From Prevotellaceae bacterium (GTDB lineage: Bacteria > Bacteroidota > Bacteroidia > Bacteroidales > Bacteroidaceae): a stretch of DNA of 37,157 nucleotides. The DNA is taken from contig JAQXRI010000094.1 in NCBI GenBank assembly GCA_029218445.1, forward strand, positions 1-37,157. The letters are read 5' to 3'. A model generated the notes under the pieces. The model searched no databases. It saw nothing but the letters and a program-made list of their open reading frames with translations, and was not told where the DNA came from. Below are positions 15,774 through 22,655 of this stretch, piece after piece (position 1 is the first letter of the stretch; each line of letters begins with the position of its first letter). The position numbers and the translations under genes are program-made.

Positions 15774-17564
15774 TTATTCACCACTTACGGCCTTCTTCTT
15801 CCCGTTTACTATGTAGAGTCCGGCCGGCAGACCCTCCGTTGCCATCCTGTCGTCGGTATATGCCTTGAACGACTTCAGCAGTTGTCCGTTGATGCTGTAC
15901 ACCTTTGTCTTGCCGCCTTCTTTGTCGGTAGTCACGCCTTCTATGCCGGTATCTTCGGTGAACGTGCCTTTATAGCCGGTGTTGTCGAAGTAGCCGCCTT
16001 CGGCATAGTTCATGTCGCCGGTTTTCGGGTCTCCCTTGACTGAGAATATTATTCCGGTAGGCTTACCCTCGGTTGAGGCCGGACCAACCCATTTCCACAC
16101 TGCGTTGCCCTTGTCGTTGGTGCCCACCTTTGTACATTTCACTCCAGGCCATGTGCCTCCGGTAAAGTTCTTGCTGTCGTTCCAGCACCAGCAGTAAATG
16201 GCGCCGCTGCCCCAAAACGACGGTACTTCGAAGAAGGCATACATCTTTCCTTCCTCAGGTGTGCAGCATTCGGGCATCTTGAATTGCTCTTCGTCCGATT
16301 TGATGTCGTCAATGCCGTTGATGTCGAGCGAGTTTTCCACATACAGCTTATACAAGGGACCTTCCGTCGCCAGCTTGTAGCCCACAGTGCTGTAGCTCTC
16401 TACATTGCCGAGCAGCAGCACCACCGAGCCATTGTCGCCCTTCACCTTCACGTAGTAGCCTGAGTCCTTCAGTCCCTTTTCCACTATCTCGCTTGTATTG
16501 GCAATGCCTGCCTTTTTACGCACGAAAATCATCTTCTTTATGGCCGTCTTGAAGGTGTTCCAGTGGTTGATGAATACGCATGGCGTGCCGGGCATCGTCA
16601 GTATGTAGGCGTTGGCAGCCTCAAGATTGGCCTTGCACATGTTGGCGTCGCGATAGCTGTCGTGGTTGTCAACGAAAGTCACTGAATATCTGCGGTAGTC
16701 GGCGTTCGAGGCAAGGCTTTCGCCGTTCAGGCGGCTCCATGTTCCGCTGCCGATGGCGTCGTTGATGTAGTATTTCAGTGGGAAGTCGAAGGCTGCGCTT
16801 TGTATCACGCCGTCCTGCTTCGTGCCGTTTATCCAGTTCTTCACCAGTGTAACGTTGCCGTCCCAGTATTCGCCCACTGAGAACTGGGCCTTAGCCGCAT
16901 TGTTGTACTGGCCAACGTATTTTGGAGCATATCCCTTCACGAAGTCGTATCGGAAGCCCTCATATCCCACGTCGTTTTTCAGAAAGTCGAGATATGCGTT
17001 CACGTTCTTCTGCACGTTTGCGCTCGTATGGTCGAGGTCACGTGCGCCGTCCCATTTCTCGCCTGTGTCTGCCGCTCCCGTCGGTGCGTAGCCTTTGCCT
17101 GCGCATTCGTCGTCCTTGCAGATGTCCGACAGTCCGAGCTGGTATGTCACTCCATTATATGTTTCGGCCGGGAAATCTACCCAAGAGCCTCCCTTCCCCA
17201 CGCCGTTGCGGTGGTTGATTACGACGTCGGCAATGAATCCCACGCCTTTCTCCTTATATGTCTTGATCATCGAGCGCAGTTGGTCTTCAGTGCCGAATGC
17301 GCAGTCCTGCTTAAACCAATATACGGGGTGGTAGCCCATGTTCATGGTCATGCTGCCTGCGTAGGCGGAGTTGGGCACCCACACGAGGTCGAAGTATTCC
17401 GATATTTCCTCGGCCTGGCTTTCCAGTTGTGGCCATTGTGTTTCAGAGTAAGAGTCCCATGCGAATGCTTGGAACATCACTCCCTTGTAGCCGGCTGGCC
17501 ATCCTTGTGCCGACATTTGCATTGCGGTGAATAATGCAATGATTGTAGCGTAAATTTTTCTCAT
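15774..17564 (-). CDS. Secreted GH13 alpha-amylase with CBM26-like starch-binding module and C-terminal sorting-like tail
   Basis: GH13 regions DVVINH, GFRYDFVKG, VGEYWDG, FVDNHDS; W-rich module IYCWCWNDSKNFTGGTWPG; tail VYSINGQLLKSFKAYTDDRMATEGLPAGLYIVNGKK. Confidence 0.93.
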   Translation of the reverse strand: MRKIYATIIALFTAMQMSAQGWPAGYKGVMFQAFAWDSYSETQWPQLESQAEEISEYFDLVWVPNSAYAGSMTMNMGYHPVYWFKQDCAFGTEDQLRSMIKTYKEKGVGFIADVVINHRNGVGKGGSWVDFPAETYNGVTYQLGLSDICKDDECAGKGYAPTGAADTGEKWDGARDLDHTSANVQKNVNAYLDFLKNDVGYEGFRYDFVKGYAPKYVGQYNNAAKAQFSVGEYWDGNVTLVKNWINGTKQDGVIQSAAFDFPLKYYINDAIGSGTWSRLNGESLASNADYRRYSVTFVDNHDSYRDANMCKANLEAANAYILTMPGTPCVFINHWNTFKTAIKKMIFVRKKAGIANTSEIVEKGLKDSGYYVKVKGDNGSVVLLLGNVESYSTVGYKLATEGPLYKLYVENSLDINGIDDIKSDEEQFKMPECCTPEEGKMYAFFEVPSFWGSGAIYCWCWNDSKNFTGGTWPGVKCTKVGTNDKGNAVWKWVGPASTEGKPTGIIFSVKGDPKTGDMNYAEGGYFDNTGYKGTFTEDTGIEGVTTDKEGGKTKVYSINGQLLKSFKAYTDDRMATEGLPAGLYIVNGKKKAVSGE

Positions 17565-17593
17565 TTTGTTGGTCTTTAATTATTTAACTGCTG

Positions 17594-17601
17594 CAAAGTT
17601 A
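17594..17601 (-). promoter_or_regulatory. Bacteroidetes -7 element for the amylase (no good -33)
   Basis: Minus strand TAACTTTG, 29 bp upstream of the ATG; no TTG 19-21 bp further upstream. Confidence 0.5.
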
Positions 17602-17655
17602 CAACATTTCCCTTACCGTTGTCCCTTCCCCCGACAAATTAACGCTTTAAGAATG

Positions 17656-17669
17656 TGCAAACGATTGCA
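17656..17669. promoter_or_regulatory. LacI-family-type operator, copy 1
   Basis: TGCAAACGATTGCA, 54 bp upstream of the amylase -7 box; minus-strand ATGCAATCGTTTGCACA matches ATGCAAACGTTTGCACA of copy 2 at 16/17 positions. Confidence 0.65.
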
Positions 17670-17677
17670 TTCTTAGT

Positions 17678-17704
17678 AACTGAACTTGGCGAAAAAGTTC
17701 AGTT
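17678..17704. repeat. Perfect 10-bp inverted repeat
   Basis: AACTGAACTT-GGCGAAA-AAGTTCAGTT. Confidence 0.85.
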
Positions 17705-17746
17705 AATGACAGGCTATACGCCTACTGTATTTTTTTGTTTCAACAG

Positions 17747-17831
17747 AAATGTCACTTATGTCACTTTCCTGTTTAACATGTTGATATTCAATGTATAGGA
17801 AAGTGGCATTTTAGTGACATTAGTGACATTT
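17747..17831. repeat. Long imperfect inverted repeat built from ATGTCACTA-type direct repeats
   Basis: Left arm AAATGTCACTTATGTCACTTTCCT; right arm AGGAAAGTGGCATTTTAGTGACATTAGTGACATTT. Confidence 0.85.
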
Positions 17832-17913
17832 AAATGCCGAAATAGTTGTTGTACTCATTGCGCATATTTGCAGTTTAAGGGAAACCATACTTTCTCTACT
17901 GCTTGCAATTTTC

Positions 17914-17996
17914 CGTTCAAAGTGCTTTGAACGGCCGTTCAAAGGCTTTGAACGCACATTCAAAAGCTTTGAACGGACATTCAAAGGCTTTGAACG
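17914..17996. repeat. Four tandem palindromes with 21-22 bp spacing
   Basis: CGTTCAAAGTGCTTTGAACG / CGTTCAAAGGCTTTGAACG / CATTCAAAAGCTTTGAACG / CATTCAAAGGCTTTGAACG starting at 17914, 17936, 17957, 17978. Confidence 0.92.
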
Positions 17997-18158
17997 AAAC
18001 TTTCGCAGGTAGTAACGATAATATTTCCCCCCTTGAAATGGTTGTACGACAAGCTATTATTTCATGATATTCAGCCCTTTGGAATGCGCAGCATTAGGGG
18101 TGTGGGCATCCCGTACTACCATTTTATCGGTGGTGAATTACGTCGCAACTGGCAGTTA

Positions 18159-19286
18159 CTACCGATACTTGCTGAACTCGTAAAATGCGGGCAAGGCGCG
18201 GCCGGTTTTGTTGTCGAATAAGCCGCGGTTGAGGCTGCCGCGGGTTACTTCCTGGCCCGATGCATTCTCTTCGGGGAACCACCAGAACAGACCCGTTACG
18301 TTGTGGTGACGCTTCAGTTCGGCCACAAGCTCCTTGGTGAACATCGTCTGGCCATCGACGCTGATGGGGTAGAACTCCGAATATGTGTCGGGCTTCGACC
18401 ATCGGTCGTTCTCGTGCGAATAGTATGCCGCTGTCTCAACTATCATCACCTCTTTGAAAGGATGCTCACGCTCTAAGGAGTCGAGCGTTGCCGACAGCAC
18501 ACCCATGTTGCGGTGCCACATTGGATAATAGCTCAGGCCTATTATGTCGTAGTCGGTGCGGTGGCGGCGCAGCTCCTCGTAGAACTTCTTGGTTATGCCC
18601 CAGTCGCCGGCCTTCTCAGTGTGAATTATTATTCTCGACTTTGGACATATCTCGCGACACGCCTTCGTGCCGCTCTCTATCATTCGGCACAACACGTCCC
18701 AGTCGTCGGCATCGTTGTGGTTTATCTTGCCCACAGGCCACAGCATGCCGTTGGTTATCTCGTTTCCCACCTGAATCAGCTCAGGCTCTGCTCCGGCAGC
18801 CTTCATGCGAAGCAGCGAGGCCTTGGTGTGGGCATACACGCTGTCGCACAGAGCCTCGGGCGAGTGGTCGGCCCAAGAGTGGGGTATAAACTGCTTGCCG
18901 GGGTCGGCCCAAGTGTCGGAATAGTGGAAGTCGAGCATCAGCTTTAGGCCTTTCTCCTTTATCTGCTTGCCGAACTTCACTACATAGTCGATGTCTTGGC
19001 ACACGCCTTCGCCCTTGTTCTCGCCCGGAGCCTTGCTCGGATCGACAAACAGGCGCACGCGGATGCAGTTCCAGCCGTTCTGCTTGAAGAAGTCGAGTGC
19101 GTTGACGGCGTTGCCTTGGCCGTCGCGATAAACGGTGCCCTTCTCTTCATACGAAGGCAACATCGAAGCGTCGCCGCCTATCCACTTCGCCTCTTCCTGC
19201 AGGCCGAACACTTCTGAGAGGATGCTCTGGCTCCAGCCGCCCATGGCCGTTGCCATCATTACGATTAGTAAGAAAGTCTTTTTCAT
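18159..19286 (-). CDS. GH53 arabinogalactan endo-beta-1,4-galactanase
   Basis: Signal peptide; FFKQNGWNCIRVRLFVDP, DFHYSDTWADPGKQ, acid/base IQVGNEITNGMLWP, nucleophile MIVETAAY, GLFWWFPEE. Confidence 0.93.
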   Translation of the reverse strand: MKKTFLLIVMMATAMGGWSQSILSEVFGLQEEAKWIGGDASMLPSYEEKGTVYRDGQGNAVNALDFFKQNGWNCIRVRLFVDPSKAPGENKGEGVCQDIDYVVKFGKQIKEKGLKLMLDFHYSDTWADPGKQFIPHSWADHSPEALCDSVYAHTKASLLRMKAAGAEPELIQVGNEITNGMLWPVGKINHNDADDWDVLCRMIESGTKACREICPKSRIIIHTEKAGDWGITKKFYEELRRHRTDYDIIGLSYYPMWHRNMGVLSATLDSLEREHPFKEVMIVETAAYYSHENDRWSKPDTYSEFYPISVDGQTMFTKELVAELKRHHNVTGLFWWFPEENASGQEVTRGSLNRGLFDNKTGRALPAFYEFSKYR

Positions 19287-19328
19287 TTGCTTGTTGTTTT
19301 GGTAATACTGTTTTCTTTAATTCCTTTG

Positions 19329-19360
19329 CAAAGATACGACATCTTTTCCTAAAGTCCAAA
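19329..19360 (-). promoter_or_regulatory. Bacteroidetes promoter for GH53
   Basis: Minus strand TTTG-N20-TATCTTTG. Confidence 0.7.
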
Positions 19361-19488
19361 CATTTCTTAGATTATTTAACGTGAGTTAGACGAATAGTCT
19401 TAACGGTTAAACCGCCCTTGCTCGGCGATTTCTCGATTGGAAACTTTTCGTTGATAACTGCCCAAAATAAAAAAAATGCCGAAAAAAT

Positions 19489-19519
19489 TTTGTCGTTTCA
19501 AAAAAAGTCTTTATATTTG
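19489..19519 (+). promoter_or_regulatory. Bacteroidetes promoter for the sensor-regulator
   Basis: TTTG-N19-TATATTTG, 43 bp upstream of the ATG. Confidence 0.7.
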
Positions 19520-19562
19520 CAGCCACCAAATCTTTTAGAAGACATCTATACCTAATTATAAA

Positions 19563-22517
19563 ATGAAGAATGTTATCGTAGCAATGGCATGCTGCCTGGC
19601 GTTCTGTTTGACCAACGCAAACGCACAGGCATTAGACGGCGGGAAAAACCTCACCGTCCTCGACATGCACGCCGGTTTGCCCCACAACTTCGTCAACGAC
19701 ATCTTTGAAGACAGTCGAGGCTTTGTGTGGGTGGCAACCTACGGCGGCGGTTTGGCACGCTACGACGGCTACTCATTCATGTCGCTCGGCTTCGGCAGCC
19801 GCAACCTGAGCCTCCGAAGCAACTCATGCCGAAACATCGTAGAAGACAAGTTCAACCGACTATGGGTGTCGTTCGACGAAGGCACCGACATAATCAACCT
19901 CAACACCTATCAGAAGGTTACGCCACGATGGAACGACGGCGACATTGCCCACCTGCTTGCCAAAAGCTCCATCACTGTCTATCGCGACACGCGCGACAAC
20001 ATGTGGCTTCTTACCAACGACAGCATCCACCGCATCACCTTAGGCCCGGAGGGCGAAGTGGCCGAGCTTTACTCGCTGAAATACACCAGCAACACGCCTG
20101 AGGTAAAGGTCTTCGACGTGAATGGCGACGGCACCGTGTGGATTTCCACCGACGGCAGGCTCAAGCAGTTTGTCGTACAAAGCGGACAACTCGTGGCTAA
20201 GCCTCTTACGGCTGAACTCAACGCCCTCGACAATGCCTACATAACCGGCATAATGAAGTATCACGGCGATATATGGATAGCCTCAAACATGGGACTCTAC
20301 CGCCTTACCCCGGGCACTCACAACCTAAGACACTATACCACAGGACAAATAACCCACCAATACACCACCTGCCTTGCCCTCGGCAACGACGGCAAGCTGC
20401 TCATAGGCTCGTTGCGTGGAGTGAATGTCTATGACCCCGATACCGACAGTTTTTCGGTGTTGAATACCCACTGGGGGGGGCAGTTCTCTTCTGATTTTAT
20501 CCACTGCATACTCGTGCGTCCCGGAGCCGTTTGGGTAGGCACCGAAACGTCGGGCATGCTGCGCCTTTCGTCACGACAGTTCAAAATAGCCAACTACGTT
20601 CATGGCGACTCGCCCTCGTCCATATCGCCCAACTGCGTCAATGCCATATTCGTTGAACCCGATGAAACCCTATGGGTGGGCACCGTCGAAGGCGGACTCA
20701 ACCTGCTGAAGCCCGGCACCGACGCCTTTGAACATTTCACTACGGCCAACAGCCACCTCTCGCACAACTCGGTATCGACGCTGGCCGCCGACCCGCGCCG
20801 CCGACTGTGGATAGGCACATGGGGTGGGGGAGTTGACATGCTCAATCTCGACAACCCAAGCCAGATGACCCATCTCGACGTGGGCGAAAAATACAACCGC
20901 CTAATCAATTATATCGGCGTACTAATCTACGACAAATACAACGACGGCATGTGGATAGGCAGCAACGACGGCCTCTTCTTCTACGACTTCTCGCAGCAAA
21001 AGCTCATACTGCCGTTTGAGCGATGCACCGACGTGAGGGGCTGCATCGGCTCGCTCATCGACACCTCGGGCCGCCTTTGGATGGGCAGCCAGACGGGATT
21101 GCGCATCATCGACCTCAAAAACCGCAAAAAGTCCCAATTTCCCTTCCTTTGCACCAACTACATGTATAAGCTCGACCAGCCAGAGTCGAAAGTGGTCGAT
21201 AAGATAACCTCGTTCTGCCAGACGCGCGACGGCAACGTTTGGGTGGGCAGCAACAGCTATGGCATCTACCGCGCCACGCTTGGCGACGACGGCGAATGGC
21301 ATTTCAAGCTTTACACGGTAGAAGATGGACTGGCCAACAACAGCATCAAGGGTATAGCCCAGGATGCCAATGGCCGACTGTGGATAACCACCAACTACGG
21401 CCTTTCGCTGTTCAACATCGACGACGAGACCTTCACCAACTTCGATTCGTGCGATGGCTTCGCCTCGTCGGCCTTCTACTGGAACTCGGCCCTCGCCGCC
21501 GGAAAGAACATCTACCTCGGTACTGACAAGGGCCTTAGCGTGGTGTATGGCTCGAACGTAATAGCACGCGGCAACGAAAAGCTCACCTTCACCCAACTTG
21601 CCGTTGACAACCAGCTGGCCTACGCCGGCTCACGTTTCCTCGACCGTGACATCTCGGTGGCCAACCGCCTCCATCTGCACGAGTCCGACAAGTCCATCTC
21701 CATATCATTCTCGGCACTTCAGTTCAGCAGCGAGGCCAAAGGCATCTACTGCTACCGCATGAAAGGCTTTGAGAGCCAATGGACACGCATGCGACCAGGC
21801 GAGCATTCGGTGCGCTACACCAACCTGCCTTCGGGCCGCTACACCTTCGAAGTGAAATACCTCTCTGCCATATCGGGCAATGTGCTCAACACAGCCAGCA
21901 TCGACATCATCGTAGCTCCATACTTCTGGAAATCGTGGTGGTTTGTCATGCTCGTGCTCATCGCCTTTGGCGCTACCGCCACCTATATTTATAAGCGCCG
22001 CTTGGAAGTGATGCGTGAGCGTGAAACCATGCGACTGCTCACTCCAATACGAGAGGCTCTCGAAAACTCCGACAACCCCGAGGTGACGCAGGTGCGCATA
22101 CGCAGCATACTCGACAATCAGGAGCGTTTCAAGGAAAGCTACTCGAAAATGGTGGAGGAAGACCAGCTGCGAGAGGCCGCCAACGCACATCCGTTTATGG
22201 AGCGCCTGATGAAGGCCATGGAGAAAAACTACATGAAGTCTGATTTTGACGGCGACCAATTGGCCGATGCCCTCGGCATGAGCCGCAGTCTCCTTGTGAA
22301 GAAAATAAAAACCGAAACAGGGCAAACTACAACTCAATTCATCAAAGACTACCGCCTCAACATTGCGCGAGAGCTTCTCGTGCAGAATGTGGGCAACCGA
22401 AACATCACTGAAATAGCCTACCGAGTAGGCTTCAACGACCCGAAGTACTTCACCCGCTGTTTTACAAAAAAATACGGTGTCAGTCCTTCCTCGTTCGCTG
22501 AAACGGTGTCGAAATAG
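19563..22517 (+). CDS. SusR-like transmembrane regulator: two-component-regulator propeller repeats, Y_Y_Y domain, TM, AraC-type HTH; no HisKA/HATPase/REC
   Basis: Repeated (F/D)xxGxxWVGTxxGGL(N/A)xL propeller motifs; TM SWWFVMLVLIAFGATATYIY; C-terminal LADALGMSRSLLVKKIKTETGQTTTQFIKDYRLNIARELL...ITEIAYRVGFNDPKYFTRCFTKKYGVSPS. Confidence 0.9.
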   Translation: MKNVIVAMACCLAFCLTNANAQALDGGKNLTVLDMHAGLPHNFVNDIFEDSRGFVWVATYGGGLARYDGYSFMSLGFGSRNLSLRSNSCRNIVEDKFNRLWVSFDEGTDIINLNTYQKVTPRWNDGDIAHLLAKSSITVYRDTRDNMWLLTNDSIHRITLGPEGEVAELYSLKYTSNTPEVKVFDVNGDGTVWISTDGRLKQFVVQSGQLVAKPLTAELNALDNAYITGIMKYHGDIWIASNMGLYRLTPGTHNLRHYTTGQITHQYTTCLALGNDGKLLIGSLRGVNVYDPDTDSFSVLNTHWGGQFSSDFIHCILVRPGAVWVGTETSGMLRLSSRQFKIANYVHGDSPSSISPNCVNAIFVEPDETLWVGTVEGGLNLLKPGTDAFEHFTTANSHLSHNSVSTLAADPRRRLWIGTWGGGVDMLNLDNPSQMTHLDVGEKYNRLINYIGVLIYDKYNDGMWIGSNDGLFFYDFSQQKLILPFERCTDVRGCIGSLIDTSGRLWMGSQTGLRIIDLKNRKKSQFPFLCTNYMYKLDQPESKVVDKITSFCQTRDGNVWVGSNSYGIYRATLGDDGEWHFKLYTVEDGLANNSIKGIAQDANGRLWITTNYGLSLFNIDDETFTNFDSCDGFASSAFYWNSALAAGKNIYLGTDKGLSVVYGSNVIARGNEKLTFTQLAVDNQLAYAGSRFLDRDISVANRLHLHESDKSISISFSALQFSSEAKGIYCYRMKGFESQWTRMRPGEHSVRYTNLPSGRYTFEVKYLSAISGNVLNTASIDIIVAPYFWKSWWFVMLVLIAFGATATYIYKRRLEVMRERETMRLLTPIREALENSDNPEVTQVRIRSILDNQERFKESYSKMVEEDQLREAANAHPFMERLMKAMEKNYMKSDFDGDQLADALGMSRSLLVKKIKTETGQTTTQFIKDYRLNIARELLVQNVGNRNITEIAYRVGFNDPKYFTRCFTKKYGVSPSSFAETVSK

Positions 22518-22552
22518 CGTGTAAAAGGGGAGAAAATAACGTTTTTCCACCT

Positions 22553-22566
22553 TAAATGCGCATTTA
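22553..22566. promoter_or_regulatory. Candidate operator palindrome upstream of the PUL operon
   Basis: Perfect 14-bp palindrome TAAATGCGCATTTA, 26 bp upstream of the -7-like TAATTTTG. Confidence 0.4.
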
Positions 22567-22592
22567 TCCACCCGTCTAACTATAATATACGC

Positions 22593-22600
22593 TAATTTTG
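22593..22600 (+). promoter_or_regulatory. -7 element of the PUL operon
   Basis: TAATTTTG without a TTG at 19-21 bp upstream. Confidence 0.5.
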
Positions 22601-22655
22601 CAACAAATTATTAATTAAAATTTCAAAAAATTCTAACCTAACTAAAGTAAACGTT

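Noticed and set aside
17914-17996. CRISPR array
   Set aside because: Repeats are self-palindromic and adjacent with only 2-bp gaps; no unique spacers and no cas genes.
18033-18221. 62-aa plus-strand ORF between the palindrome array and the GH53 3' end
   Set aside because: Overlaps the GH53 C-terminus and has no recognisable motif; may be a decayed fragment but not supportable.
19404-19414. CGGTTAAACCG near-palindrome between GH53 and the regulator
   Set aside because: Short single instance; could be a binding site in the divergent promoter region but chance is not excluded.
20922-22571. Minus-strand ORFs (224 and 288 aa) inside the SusR-like regulator
   Set aside because: Antisense shadow ORFs with no domains; sense strand has clear propeller and HTH motifs.
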